64,000 nt of DNA from Paenibacillus dendritiformis (GCF_021654795.1 NZ_AP025344.1:1054001-1118000); one strand, 5' to 3'. Shown: positions 24,530 to 33,753, numbered from the stretch's first letter. The notes: generated from the letters alone by a model not told the origin. Numbers and translations are program-made.

Positions 24530-26242
24530 ATGCTTCGCCGTTTTTTTGCTTATTACAAGCCGTACAAATATTTGTTCCTCCTGGACTTCGGCTGCGCGGT
24601 GATCGCGGGGCTGCTGGAGCTGGGATTTCCGATCGCGGTCAATCAGGTGGTGGACAAGCTGCTGCCGAGCAATGACTGGCCGCTTATCGTCTGGGCCTGC
24701 GCCGGGCTGCTGGCGCTCTATCTGCTTAATATGGGGCTGCAGTATATCGTTACCTATTGGGGTCATATGCTCGGCATCAACATCGAGACCGACATGCGCA
24801 AAAAGCTGTTCGATCATATTCAGAAGCTCTCGTTCCGCTTTTTCGACAACAACAAGACGGGCCACCTGATGTCACGCATGAGCAATGATTTGTTCGAGAT
24901 TGGCGAGATGGCTCATCATGGTCCCGAGGATGTCTTCATCGCGGTGATGACGCTGATTGGCTCGTTCGTGCTGATGCTCACCATCAACTGGAAGCTGGCT
25001 TGTCTCACGTTCGCGATCATTCCGTTCCTCATCTGGCTCGTCGTCTGCAACAAGCGGATGACCCGGGCGAACCACCGGATGTTCACCGACATCGCGGATT
25101 TCAACGGACGGGTCGAAGACACGTTCGGCGGGATCCGCGTCGTGCAGGCATTCGCGAACGAAGGCTTCGAGCGGGAACGCTTCGCGGTCAATAACCAGCG
25201 CTTCCGCTCGACGAAGCTGATCGCCTACCGGATTATGGCGCTTAACTCGTCGGTGAGCTATATGCTGATGCGGCTCGTGACCGTCTTTGTGCTCATCTGC
25301 GGGGCTTGGTTCGTCATTCGGGGGGAGTTGTCCTATGGCGAGCTGGTCGGCTTCATTCTGCTGACGAACGTGTTCTTCAAGCCGATCGACAAGATCAACG
25401 CTGTCATCGAGAGCTATCCGAAAGGGATCGCGGGCTTCAAGCGCTACCTGCAAATCCTCGATACGGAACCGGATGTCAAGGATGCGCCCGATGCGATTGA
25501 GGTGGCCCATCTGCGCGGCGATATCCGCTATGAAGGCGTCACCTTCGGCTATGACGGCCTTCCCCCGGTGCTCGAGAATATTGACCTGACGATTGCGGCA
25601 GGAGAGACGGTCGCGTTCGTCGGGCCTTCCGGGGCAGGCAAGACGACGCTCTGCAGCCTGCTGCCGCGCTTCTATGACGCCGAGGCGGGACGCATCACGA
25701 TCGACGGCATCGATACGCGGGAGATGACGCTTGCATCGCTGCGCCGCCAGATCGGGATCGTGCAGCAGGATGTGTTCCTGTTCGCGGGTACATTGCGCGA
25801 GAACATTGCCTACGGGAAGCTCGATGCCAGCGAGGAGGAGATTATGGAGGCCGCGCGCCGGGCGCGGCTGGAGGAGTTCATCCGTTCGCAGCCGCTCGGG
25901 CTGGACACGGTCGTGGGCGAGCGGGGCGTGAAGCTGTCCGGCGGGCAGAAGCAGCGGCTGGCTATCGCCCGCATGTTCCTCAAGAATCCGCCGATTCTGA
26001 TTCTGGACGAGGCGACGTCGGCGCTCGACACCGAGACCGAAGCGGCCATCCAGCAGTCGCTGGCTGAACTGGCGGCCGGCCGGACGACGCTGATCATCGC
26101 CCATCGCCTGGCTACGATCAAGCATGCGGACCGGATCATCGTCGTCAATGAGGACGGCATTGCCGAGCAGGGGCGGCATGACGAGCTGCTGGCGCTGGGA
26201 GGAAGCTACAGCCGGCTGCATCAGGCCCAGTTCGGGGCATAA
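24530..26242 (+). CDS. ABC exporter half-transporter (fused membrane and ATPase domains)
   Basis: A 570-residue type IV ABC half-transporter (MsbA/BmrA class), expected to work as a homodimer. Residues 1-320 contain six membrane helices with the ICL motif RFFDNNKTGHLMSRMSND. Residues about 330-570 form the ATPase: Walker A (GPSGAGKTTL), Q-loop (GIVQQDVFLFAGTL), signature (VKLSGGQKQRLAIAR), Walker B with catalytic Glu (ILILDEATSALD) and the H-loop (IIAHRLATIK). Both halves of the site are canonical, unlike the heterodimeric pair at 57-61 kb. GAGG lies 8 bases before the ATG. Substrate is likely lipid or drug; it is monocistronic. Confidence 0.92.
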   Translation: MLRRFFAYYKPYKYLFLLDFGCAVIAGLLELGFPIAVNQVVDKLLPSNDWPLIVWACAGLLALYLLNMGLQYIVTYWGHMLGINIETDMRKKLFDHIQKLSFRFFDNNKTGHLMSRMSNDLFEIGEMAHHGPEDVFIAVMTLIGSFVLMLTINWKLACLTFAIIPFLIWLVVCNKRMTRANHRMFTDIADFNGRVEDTFGGIRVVQAFANEGFERERFAVNNQRFRSTKLIAYRIMALNSSVSYMLMRLVTVFVLICGAWFVIRGELSYGELVGFILLTNVFFKPIDKINAVIESYPKGIAGFKRYLQILDTEPDVKDAPDAIEVAHLRGDIRYEGVTFGYDGLPPVLENIDLTIAAGETVAFVGPSGAGKTTLCSLLPRFYDAEAGRITIDGIDTREMTLASLRRQIGIVQQDVFLFAGTLRENIAYGKLDASEEEIMEAARRARLEEFIRSQPLGLDTVVGERGVKLSGGQKQRLAIARMFLKNPPILILDEATSALDTETEAAIQQSLAELAAGRTTLIIAHRLATIKHADRIIVVNEDGIAEQGRHDELLALGGSYSRLHQAQFGA

Positions 26243-26346
26243 CGCTCGTCTTGGCCGGCATGACAGGCACGGGTTATGGTGACTCTACAGAAGGGATGGC
26301 GGCGAAGATAAGGACCGCTTCTTCTTCGCCTCTCGCCCATCCGCCA

Positions 26347-26375
26347 TTGCCAACCAATCGGGAATGCGGTATTAT
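26347..26375 (+). promoter_or_regulatory. sigma-A promoter of the thiamine-transport operon
   Basis: TTGCCA at 26347-26352 and TATTAT at 26370-26375 with a 17-base spacer; transcription would start just before the TPP riboswitch. Confidence 0.65.
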
Positions 26376-26393
26376 AGGGGCGATTACATATTC

Positions 26394-26497
26394 ATACAAA
26401 TTCGGGTGCTTGAGGAGTCAGGCTGAGATAGTAGCCAGTATACCGCTACGGACCGTTAATCTGATCTGGATAATGCCAGCGTAGAGAAATCTTGTAT
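26394..26497 (+). ncRNA. TPP riboswitch (THI element)
   Basis: The sequence contains the conserved thi-box parts: GGCTGAGA at 26421-26428 and CTGATCTGGATAATGCCAGC from 26461, followed by GTAGAGAAA. A closing P1 helix is formed by ATACAAATT (26394-26402) and AATCTTGTAT (26488-26497). A terminator follows at 26541 and the ykoEDC operon is downstream, so thiamine pyrophosphate should shut off transport by transcription attenuation. Confidence 0.95.
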
Positions 26498-26540
26498 TTG
26501 TCGTGCGATCATGCCTGCAGGATGATCATCGGCTTACTCT

Positions 26541-26567
26541 ACCGTCTGGGTTCCAGACGGTTTTTTT
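26541..26567 (+). terminator. riboswitch-controlled intrinsic terminator
   Basis: ACCGTCTGG pairs with CCAGACGGT around GTT, followed by seven T. It sits between the TPP aptamer and the first gene, as the expression platform. Confidence 0.9.
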
Positions 26568-26599
26568 GTATGAACCATGAGATAAGGGAGAGGGTAGCA

Positions 26600-27196
26600 A
26601 TGCAAGAACAGGCAAGTGAAAAGAAAGGATTGCGATTCCAGGACATTCTCATTACCGTCATGATCGGGGTCGTCTTCGGCGTTATCTTCAAGCTGTGGGA
26701 TAGCGTGTACAGCATCGTGAAGCCGCTGTTCCCGCAGGCGGGGCAATTGACTTACGGCATGTGGTTCATGGCCGGGCCGTTCGCCTACTTGCTCATCCGC
26801 AAGCCGGGCGTCGCGCTCATTGCCAGTCTGGCCGCAGCCAATCTGTCGGCCCTGCTCGGGTCGGGATGGGGGCTGGAGACGATCATGTACGGATTCGTGC
26901 AAGGCTTGGCGGCCGAGCTCGTCTTCGCCTTGGCGCGTTACCGCCGGGGAGGATTAGCGATCGCCGGAGCGGCCGGAATCATGTCGGCTGCCGGCTCGTT
27001 CCTCCTCGATCTCGGATACGGCTATGCCAATTACGAGACATGGATGCTTGTGCTGAAATACGGACTGCGCGTCATCAGCGCCTTCACGTTCGCCGGCATC
27101 TTCGCTTACTTCCTGATGCGCGCGCTGGAAGCGACCGGGGTGACCAGGTCGATCCGGCCGGTCGCGAAAGAAGAATACGCGGCCCTGGACCGGTAG
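26600..27196 (+). CDS. ykoE: ECF transporter S component, thiamine/HMP type
   Basis: A 198-residue membrane protein with about six helices, the substrate-binding (S) subunit of an energy-coupling-factor importer. The N-terminal LRFQDILITVMIGVVFGVIF and the loop YGMWFMAGPFAYLLIRKPG match YkoE, which takes up thiamine or its hydroxymethylpyrimidine moiety. I start it at ATG 26600 after GGGAGAGGG; a frame from 26492 would run through the terminator. The TPP riboswitch upstream and ATPase and T components downstream fix the role. ykoF, present in the Bacillus subtilis operon, is absent here. Confidence 0.93.
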   Translation: MQEQASEKKGLRFQDILITVMIGVVFGVIFKLWDSVYSIVKPLFPQAGQLTYGMWFMAGPFAYLLIRKPGVALIASLAAANLSALLGSGWGLETIMYGFVQGLAAELVFALARYRRGGLAIAGAAGIMSAAGSFLLDLGYGYANYETWMLVLKYGLRVISAFTFAGIFAYFLMRALEATGVTRSIRPVAKEEYAALDR

Positions 27197-27248
27197 GCGC
27201 GCAGGACACCGGCTGGCGGTCAGGCCCGCCGGCCGGTTATCATGGCAC

Positions 27249-28802
27249 ATGAACGATGGGGTGTTGGGATTGACACAAGAACAAGCGGCCTCAACCAGGG
27301 CCGCGATTACAAATCTGAGATTGAAATTCCCGGGAGAGGCGTCCTTGCTGTTCAAGGACCTCTCCTTCTCCATTGCGGCGGGGGAGAAGGTGCTGCTGCT
27401 CGGACCGAGCGGCTGCGGCAAATCTACGCTGCTGCAGGTGCTGAGCGGCATTATGCCGGACTCGGTCGAAGTGCCGCTCAAATATGAGCGGAGGCAGCTC
27501 CCGGATAGCTGGGCCTTCGTATTCCAGGATCCGGATACCCAATTCTGCATGCCGTACGTCGATGAGGAATTGGCATTCGTCCTGGAGAATCTGTCGGTGC
27601 CGCGGGAGCAGATGGAGCCGCGCATAAGAAGCATATTGGAGCGGGTCGGGTTGCGGCTGGATAATCTGCATACGCCGATTGCGGCGCTGTCGCAGGGCAT
27701 GAAGCAGCGGCTCGCGCTCGCCTCCGTCCTGCTGTTGGAGCCGGAGGTGCTGTTCCTGGACGAGCCTTCGGCTCTGCTCGATCCGGAAGGGACGAAGCAA
27801 ATCTGGGATACGGTGAAGGACATTGCCGGATCGCATACGCTGCTGATCGTGGAGCATAAGCTGGATCTGGTCGCCGATATCGTCGATCGGGTCGTGCTGT
27901 TCGACGGCGAGGGCCGCATTATGGCAGATGGCGAGCCGGGGGCTATTTTCACGATGCACAAGGAGAAGCTGCTCGAATACGGCATCTGGTATCCGGATGT
28001 GTGGCGGGATCACGTGAAGTCGGAGTCGTACCGCGCCATCGCGGGCGCCAAGCGGCGTCAGCGCCAGGCCGAAGCGGCGTCCTCTCTTCGGGAGGACCCG
28101 ATCATCGCCTTGCGCGGGTTCTCCGGGTACCGGGGAGAGGCCGAGGCAATCTCCGTCGAGGCGGCCGATGTCTATCCGGGCGAATGGATTGCCGTCACGG
28201 GCCCGAACGGGGCGGGCAAGAGCACGCTGCTGCTGTCCCTGATGCGGCTGCTTCGCGCCAGCGGCTCCTATGCTATCGGGGGACGTCCGGTCCCGGAGCC
28301 GAAGAAGCGCGGCTGGTTCCGGCCGGCCCGGCCGGAACCGCCAGAGGAGCTGGCCTTCGTCTTCCAGAACCCGGAGATGCAGTTCCTGACCGATTCCGTC
28401 TACGAGGAACTGGCTTACGGCTTGCGGCTGGCGGAATGGCCTGCCGCGGAGGTCGAGCGTCAGGTGACGGCCTTGATGGCGGCCTTCGATCTCGATATGG
28501 GATCCGACCGGCATCCGTATCATCTGTCGATGGGGCAAAAGCGCCGCCTCAGCGTCGCCACCGCCGTCGTGCGGGAGCATCCGGTGCTGCTGCTTGACGA
28601 GCCGACGTTCGGCCAAGACGCGAGGAACACGTTCGCGATCCTGGATAAGCTGGAGCGTCTGCGGGCGGCAGGGACGGCCATCGTGATGGTGACGCACGAT
28701 CTGAATATTGTACGTTATTATGCCGATCGCGTGTGGCGGGTCGAACGGGGCAGTCTTACGGTCCTGGACACGATCGGGGAACGGGAGGCGCAGCTTACAT
28801 GA
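27249..28802 (+). CDS. ykoD: ECF transporter double ATPase subunit, thiamine/HMP type
   Basis: A 517-residue protein with two fused ABC ATPase domains. The first has Walker A GPSGCGKST and signature LSQGMKQRLALA, with Walker B EVLFLDEPSALLD. The second has GPNGAGKST, signature LSMGQKRRLSVA and Walker B VLLLDEPTFGQD. This fused A1-A2 build is that of YkoD. It powers import through YkoE and YkoC. The annotated ATG at 27249 has no strong ribosome binding site; a TTG at 27267 is an alternative. Its stop overlaps the ykoC start (ATGA). Confidence 0.93.
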   Translation: MNDGVLGLTQEQAASTRAAITNLRLKFPGEASLLFKDLSFSIAAGEKVLLLGPSGCGKSTLLQVLSGIMPDSVEVPLKYERRQLPDSWAFVFQDPDTQFCMPYVDEELAFVLENLSVPREQMEPRIRSILERVGLRLDNLHTPIAALSQGMKQRLALASVLLLEPEVLFLDEPSALLDPEGTKQIWDTVKDIAGSHTLLIVEHKLDLVADIVDRVVLFDGEGRIMADGEPGAIFTMHKEKLLEYGIWYPDVWRDHVKSESYRAIAGAKRRQRQAEAASSLREDPIIALRGFSGYRGEAEAISVEAADVYPGEWIAVTGPNGAGKSTLLLSLMRLLRASGSYAIGGRPVPEPKKRGWFRPARPEPPEELAFVFQNPEMQFLTDSVYEELAYGLRLAEWPAAEVERQVTALMAAFDLDMGSDRHPYHLSMGQKRRLSVATAVVREHPVLLLDEPTFGQDARNTFAILDKLERLRAAGTAIVMVTHDLNIVRYYADRVWRVERGSLTVLDTIGEREAQLT

Positions 28803-29590
28803 ATCTGCTGATACCGGAAACCGAGACCTGGCTGCATCGCGTCAACCCGGCCTATAAGCTGTTCGTCTTCGTGCTGCTGCTTCTTGTCACCTTGTTGAAC
28901 AGGCAATTCGATTTTGCTTTGAACCAGTTGATTGCCTATACGCTGCTGCTGTTTCTGTTCAGCGGCCATTCCCGGAAGAAGGTGCTGCTGATTACGCTGC
29001 CGTTCCTGTTCTTGTTCATCTCTTCCGCTTCGACGATGATCTTGTTCGGCAAAGGCGAACATATCTGGTGGTCGTGGGGGCTGATTCGCATCTCCGAGGA
29101 GAGCTTCTACCGCGGTCTGTTGCTGGGCTGCAAGACGCTGACCTTTGGCATGCTGGGACTGGCCTTCGCCTTGACGACGAAGCCGATTCAGCTCTTCTAC
29201 GCCTTGATGCAGCAGTTCCGGCTTCCCGCCAAATACGCCTACAGCTTCATCGCCTCGATTCGGATGCTTCCTGCGGTCTGGGACGACATCCGCACGCGAT
29301 CCGATGCGCTGACCGTGCGGGGCGTGCGCTATGCCAAGGGAATCAAGGGCATGTACGAGCGGCTGCGGAACTACGCGCTGCCGCTGCTGGCGCAGAGCAT
29401 CCGCCGGGCCCAGCGCGTCGCCGTCGCCATGGAAGCGAAGCGGTTCCAGATGGGCAGGGCGCGCACATATTACTATGTAACGAGATATACCCGTTCCGAC
29501 ATCGGCTTCACGCTCGCGATGCTTGGACTGGTGGCGGCAGCGTATTATATGGCGATCCGGGTTCCGCTTGTCGGGTGGGGACTGGGCTGA
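28799..29590 (+). CDS. ykoC: ECF transporter T component, thiamine/HMP type
   Basis: A 263-residue membrane protein, the coupling (T) subunit of the ECF importer. It has about five membrane segments and the two ARx-like coupling helices, here SIRMLPAVWDDIRTRSDALT and SIRRAQRVAVAMEAKRFQ. It starts at the ATG at 28799 overlapping the ykoD stop, with GGGAGGCG upstream. With YkoE and YkoD it forms a dedicated (group I) thiamine-precursor importer under TPP control. Confidence 0.92.
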   Translation: MNLLIPETETWLHRVNPAYKLFVFVLLLLVTLLNRQFDFALNQLIAYTLLLFLFSGHSRKKVLLITLPFLFLFISSASTMILFGKGEHIWWSWGLIRISEESFYRGLLLGCKTLTFGMLGLAFALTTKPIQLFYALMQQFRLPAKYAYSFIASIRMLPAVWDDIRTRSDALTVRGVRYAKGIKGMYERLRNYALPLLAQSIRRAQRVAVAMEAKRFQMGRARTYYYVTRYTRSDIGFTLAMLGLVAAAYYMAIRVPLVGWGLG

Positions 29591-29627
29591 GAGCGGGCCT
29601 CCCGCTCGCTGCCCATGCAACGGCCGG

Positions 29628-30944
29628 CTACCCTTGGAGATCTGACTGCTGTCGTTCCATCCGGAGGGATGGATTGCGGCCCGCGAAGAACCCCTCCTTC
29701 ATCGCATCGGTGGCCGGCAAGCTCCGTGAGACGGAATCGAGCGACCAGTAGAGCCCGACGGCCGCCACGGCCAATCCGCAGGAAGCGATGACTGCGGCGC
29801 TGGGCAGCAGCGTGCCGAGGCTGCCGCCGAGCAGGCTTCCGATCGGGGAGGCGATTCCGCTTAACCCGGAAGCCGCCGCGAAGACAACGCCCAATTGGCG
29901 CTGCGGCACGCCTTTTTGGATCACGGTGTTGATCAGGACATTGACGGCTCCGCCGGGGAGCCAAGCCAAGCCGTAGAGGAGAACGGTAAGCCAGGCCCAG
30001 GGGCTGAATACGCTCAATGACCATAAGATCCCGCATGACAGATAGGCGATGGAGTACAGGAAGCCAAGCCGAAGGCGCTCCAGCTTCAAATAAGGCGAGC
30101 ATATGGCGCCGATCAGACTGCAGAGCGCTTGCGCCGTCAGCAGGATGCCATAGATGCCGGGGCCTCCAATCTGGCTGCTAAAAGCCGGCAGGAGACTGAA
30201 GGTCGCTCCGCCGGCGGCATTAATAGCGATGACCCCGAAGAGAAGCCGGGAGAGGGGCGTGCCCACCAGAAGCCGGATGCCTTCCCGCATGTCGGATAGA
30301 TACTTTTTCACTGGATGAGAGGCTGGCTTCGGCTCCGTGCGCAGATGTCTTTCATCGGTTGCGGAAGCCTCTTCGGATGGGGGAATCCGAATCTGCGCGA
30401 AGAGAAGGGCTCCAATGAAGAAGCCGACCGAATTCCAGAGATACAGCGAGAGCGCCCCGAGCAGAACGATTAGCGCGCCTGACAATGCATTGCAGGCCAC
30501 TTCCATGCCCTGATAGGCAATCGAGAACAAGGAATTGCCCTGGGTGAGATGCTTCTTCTCTACCAATCTGGGCAGCGCTGACAATTGCGCGGGATAGACC
30601 CACATATTGCATGCGGATAATATCGGCGTAATGGTGAGCACCAGGCCAACGCTCAAAAATCCGATATACGATGCCAGGGGAACGATGAGCAGCAAAATGC
30701 CCTGCAGGAACTGGGTGTATACGAGAATGCTCCGAATAGGGAGACGGTCGATGATGGGCCCGGACAGAAGCTGAATCAGTCTGGGAATAAGGGATAAAAA
30801 TCCGGCCAGCCCCGTGTACAGCGTGGAACCGCCCAAGTCATACACAAGCCACATCGCTGCCACGGCATAGAGGCTGTCTCCGATGTTCGTCAGGATGCGC
30901 CCCGCGAACATAAGCGTGAAATTCCGGTTTTGAAAAATGTCCAA
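29628..30944 (-). CDS. MFS transporter
   Basis: A 438-residue permease with about 12 membrane segments of the group that includes macrolide-efflux-like and MFS_3 proteins (start FQNRNFTLMFAGRILTNIGD, then PRLIQLLSGPIIDRLPIRSI). I start it at the TTG at 30944, which has GGAGGG 6 bases upstream; the open frame upstream lacks a site. It lies 33 bases downstream of an ArsR-type regulator in the same direction, so that regulator probably controls it. Substrate unknown; efflux of a drug or metabolite is likely. Confidence 0.88.
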   Translation of the reverse strand: MDIFQNRNFTLMFAGRILTNIGDSLYAVAAMWLVYDLGGSTLYTGLAGFLSLIPRLIQLLSGPIIDRLPIRSILVYTQFLQGILLLIVPLASYIGFLSVGLVLTITPILSACNMWVYPAQLSALPRLVEKKHLTQGNSLFSIAYQGMEVACNALSGALIVLLGALSLYLWNSVGFFIGALLFAQIRIPPSEEASATDERHLRTEPKPASHPVKKYLSDMREGIRLLVGTPLSRLLFGVIAINAAGGATFSLLPAFSSQIGGPGIYGILLTAQALCSLIGAICSPYLKLERLRLGFLYSIAYLSCGILWSLSVFSPWAWLTVLLYGLAWLPGGAVNVLINTVIQKGVPQRQLGVVFAAASGLSGIASPIGSLLGGSLGTLLPSAAVIASCGLAVAAVGLYWSLDSVSRSLPATDAMKEGFFAGRNPSLRMERQQSDLQG

Positions 30945-30977
30945 TACAATCCCTCCGTTATGGCACTCGGACGCCAA

Positions 30978-31475
30978 TCAAGACTCCTGCTCCGTTGACA
31001 CCACTTTCACGCCAATCGCGAACTCCTGACTATTGTCTTCATGATTGTCCGCCGTCTTCTGCACCCAATGTTCCAGAAAAGAACGGAACTCGGACACAAG
31101 TTCCTCCCGCTGAACAGGCGATAGATACAAGCGGAGGCTGAGCAGGGTACGGGATGCGTCATCCAGATCTTGCGCCAGCGCCGGGTCGTTGAATTGAGCG
31201 CCTTCCGAGCTGTACCATGCGGCTTTCGCCTTGTAGTACTTTTCGATAATTCCGCCCGCCGACTGGGTATCCACCAGATCGATCAGCCCGCCTTCATACA
31301 GCTTCTGGATATGGTAGTGAATGCTGCCGGGCGTCTGCTTCAGTTCATCGGCGACCTGCTTCGCTGTCTTGGGTTTGTCCTGAAGGGCGGCAATAATCTT
31401 AATTCGCTTGGCATTGCCAAGCAGCTTGGATTGTTCGACCGAAATCGGAAGAGAGGACTGCGGTGTGAAGTCCAT
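30978..31475 (-). CDS. ArsR-family winged-helix regulator
   Basis: A 165-residue regulator. The N-terminal winged helix (LGNAKRIKIIAALQDKPKTA, KQVADELKQTPGSIHYHIQK) is of the ArsR/SmtB class, with a longer C-terminal helical region (SLRLYLSPVQREELVSEF) in place of metal-binding cysteines. Like other regulators of this group without cysteines it probably responds to a non-metal signal. The ATG at 31475 is preceded by AAGGAGG with 9 bases spacing. It is the first gene of a two-gene operon with the MFS transporter. Confidence 0.88.
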   Translation of the reverse strand: MDFTPQSSLPISVEQSKLLGNAKRIKIIAALQDKPKTAKQVADELKQTPGSIHYHIQKLYEGGLIDLVDTQSAGGIIEKYYKAKAAWYSSEGAQFNDPALAQDLDDASRTLLSLRLYLSPVQREELVSEFRSFLEHWVQKTADNHEDNSQEFAIGVKVVSTEQES

Positions 31476-31647
31476 TGGCGGGAACCTCCTTAATAAAATG
31501 GAATAGCCGAGCAACCTATTTTTGATAATCTAATTATTTAGTTCATTCTAAGAAATTAGATCGATATGCAAATCATACTATCCTATGTGGCATGTTTTGT
31601 AAACACCTATTTATCCTGATAAATAGTCTTCTCAAATGGGGATGATC

Positions 31648-32082
31648 ATGACTACTAAAGAAGTAGTACAGTCTATTGTTGTCCACGGCTTTTTAGGTTA
31701 TTTATGGGTTCTTTTCATCACTCATATCGTAAACGGTGCGAATTCAATGGACTATATGATAGCACGATCTTTTCTCATCCTGGCAGGTACACTTTTGTTT
31801 TGGTGGATCGTTAACCGGATTACTCCATTTCACAGTTATAAATTTACGCACCCTGCCAAAATCGCAGGCACTATCTCCTTTGTCCTGGTTGTCTTGCTGC
31901 AGGTATATTTGGTTTCAACATGGTATAATCCGGCGGGGGAATCTTGGGTGCGGTCGAAGCGCATGAAAAAAGAGACGATCTCAGCGGATCGTCTCTCAGA
32001 CTGTCGACAAAGTCCTGTCGATAGTCTTTTTTTCTTAGGAAGGGCGAGGCCGGGGGGGGGGAGGCAGGACAGGTTAGGTTAG
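31648..32082 (+). CDS. small membrane protein whose frame runs into a terminator
   Basis: About 144 residues with three membrane helices (VVHGFLGYLWVLFITHIVNG, ARSFLILAGTLLFWWIVNRI, GTISFVLVVLLQVYLVSTWY). I do not recognise the family. After residue about 105 the frame passes through two terminator hairpins (31971-32033) and ends in a Gly/Arg-rich tail, so the natural stop has probably been lost by mutation or frameshift. The ATG at 31648 is used; one at 31636 is in frame. Confidence 0.5.
   Translation: MTTKEVVQSIVVHGFLGYLWVLFITHIVNGANSMDYMIARSFLILAGTLLFWWIVNRITPFHSYKFTHPAKIAGTISFVLVVLLQVYLVSTWYNPAGESWVRSKRMKKETISADRLSDCRQSPVDSLFFLGRARPGGGRQDRLG
31971..32033 (+). terminator. two consecutive terminator hairpins
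   Basis: AGAGACGATC pairs with GATCGTCTCT (31971-31996), then GACTGTCGACA pairs with TGTCGATAGTC, followed by seven T. The first hairpin recurs almost identically at 32793-32816. Confidence 0.75.
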
Positions 32083-32340
32083 GGCAAACTGGTCCGCGCA
32101 TGAAGCAAGCTAGTCCCCGCTTAAAAATGCTGCACAGGCGCAGCATTTTTAACCTCAAGAGGCTAAATTCCAAGAAAATCCTGCAAAATTACATTATTTC
32201 GCCATTTTGAACGCTATATATGCCTTGCCGTAGGGGAATTGCTGTACTTTTGCAGCAATCTTATTTTCGTTACCTCGTGTCAATGAAATTGCTGCATTTT
32301 TGCAGTATTGGTGGAGCAGGTGAATAGAGTGTCGGGAGAT
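32083..32340. repeat. partial copy of the TTGCTGCA/TTTTGCAG interspersed repeat
   Basis: The stretch contains a terminator-like hairpin AAAAATGCTGC/GCAGCATTTTT (32123-32150) and the words ATTGCTGTACTTTTGCAGCA and AAATTGCTGCATTTTTGCAG that are typical of the larger repeats at 44.9 and 61 kb. It is diverged and has no gene. Confidence 0.55.
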
Positions 32341-32695
32341 AATGCAGCTTTGGCGGAGCAGATGAAAAAGCCATCGGCCACCGATTTGGCGTTCAATTCA
32401 TCCAGCGCGCTGAGGATCATCTCAATCCGTATTTGCAGCGCAGCCAATCGCTTGGTGCAGCGGATGATGATATTCTCGCGGCGGGAGAGTACGCCTGAGA
32501 AGTGGACCTCTCCGTCCCCGGCGAGCCGATCCGGCATACGTGGAAGCCGTTGATCACGATCGGCAAAGCCAAGGAGGCTTGCATGCCGATGTTCAGGATC
32601 AACTGCGGCATGTGGAGAGGGTGTGCCCCTTTCGCTATTTGCGAGTTCATAGCATCTTCGTCGATGAGATGATGGTATACGATGACCAGTCGCAT
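32280..32695 (-). pseudogene. frame-broken gene of unknown function
   Basis: A leftward start at 32695 (TTAGGAGAG just upstream) opens a frame, MRLVIVYHHLIDEDAMNSQI through VCRIGSPG, that loses sense near 32525. The neighbouring frame then continues with coherent residues (GEVHFSGVLSRRENIIIRC to ALSPDTLFTCS). Together they read as one protein of about 135 residues with a single frameshift. I cannot name the family. The hairpin at 32746-32778 lies upstream of it. Confidence 0.35.
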
Positions 32696-32745
32696 CTCTC
32701 CTAAGTTCTCTTTCGTATATGTAAATATGTATAAACAACACAAAG

Positions 32746-32816
32746 AACTCCCGCGACTGCAGGTATTTCGCGGGAGTTTGTCTTCAATCTGTGAGACGAT
32801 CTCAACGGATCGTCTC
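32746..32816. terminator. two hairpins between the broken gene and the HAD gene
   Basis: AACTCCCGCGA pairs with TCGCGGGAGTT (32746-32778), then GAGACGATC pairs with GATCGTCTC (32793-32816). The second matches the hairpin at 31971. Confidence 0.65.
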
Positions 32817-32850
32817 TTTGGCCGATTTGGTGATCATACGGCAGCCCGGT

Positions 32851-33627
32851 TCAATTCGATGCCATCAATGGATGCCATGCCGCGAGCTCCTGAATCTTGG
32901 CGATAATGCGCGCTTCATCGTCTCCCTGGAGCGGAATATCTTCCGTTGCATAGGCGGCCAGCTCCGGATGATGTCCGATCATGACCGCATGTCCGGCCGT
33001 CCGGAACATCGGGATATCATTCGCATCGTTGCCGAAGGCGATGTAGCGGCCTTCCTTGACGCCGAGGCGCTGGAGCGCGTTCCATTTATGAATATTCGGC
33101 GGGCTGAGATCGATGACGTCCTCGTGGCGGTGACGATGCACGACGACCCCGAGGCGGGACAGCTTTTCCGCCAGACCTTCCATATCGCGAGCGGATAGAA
33201 TTAAAATTTTTACTATCGTCTTCAGCTCTTCGAGGGCAATGCAACGCGCCAGCCGGGACGGGTCGAGGTTGTTCCGAATCGGATGGTCGTCCGGACCGGT
33301 ATAAGCATAGTCCCAGTCGCTATCGATGAGGTAGGCGGCTTCATGCTCGGCGATAAGCGCAAGCAGTGTCGAAGCTTGCTCTGCCGTGAAGGCTTCGGTG
33401 TGCACGACCCGGCCTTCCTTGGCAATCATGGAGCCGTTCCCCCCGATAAGCGAACCGCCGTGAAGAGATTCAGGCAGCACAGGCAGCATATCCCGAATCG
33501 GGCGGGCGGAGGCGAAAATCACTTCATGGCCCTTTTGGCCCAATTCCTCGAGACATTGGACAATCGGGTCCGTCAGCGGCTGCCCGCGAAAGCATATAGT
33601 ACCATCTAAATCAAATACGAATTGCAA
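32851..33627 (-). CDS. Cof-type HAD phosphatase
   Basis: A 258-residue haloacid-dehalogenase-superfamily hydrolase (Cof/IIB type) acting on sugar phosphates or similar small phosphoesters. Motif I is FVFDLDGTICF at the N-terminus, motif II is VIFASARP, and motif IV is YIAFGNDANDIPMF with the Mg-binding aspartates; the cap lies between. I prefer the TTG at 33627 as start because AGGGGG is 6 bases upstream and the protein then begins MQFVFDLDG; an ATG at 33642 has no ribosome binding site. It is monocistronic. Confidence 0.85.
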   Translation of the reverse strand: MQFVFDLDGTICFRGQPLTDPIVQCLEELGQKGHEVIFASARPIRDMLPVLPESLHGGSLIGGNGSMIAKEGRVVHTEAFTAEQASTLLALIAEHEAAYLIDSDWDYAYTGPDDHPIRNNLDPSRLARCIALEELKTIVKILILSARDMEGLAEKLSRLGVVVHRHRHEDVIDLSPPNIHKWNALQRLGVKEGRYIAFGNDANDIPMFRTAGHAVMIGHHPELAAYATEDIPLQGDDEARIIAKIQELAAWHPLMASN

Positions 33628-33753
33628 CAGGATCCCCCTCATTTCCACAGATGTATGTCTAACATGATGATAGATGTAACATAACGTTTTCTTGAATTTC
33701 CCGCTTTCATCCAGTAGCATAATCATTATCGCAGAAAAGAGAGCTTCACTCAA

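Noticed and set aside
30945..30977. ATG at 30977 as start of the MFS transporter
   Set aside because: No ribosome binding site; the TTG at 30944 has GGAGGG at ideal spacing.
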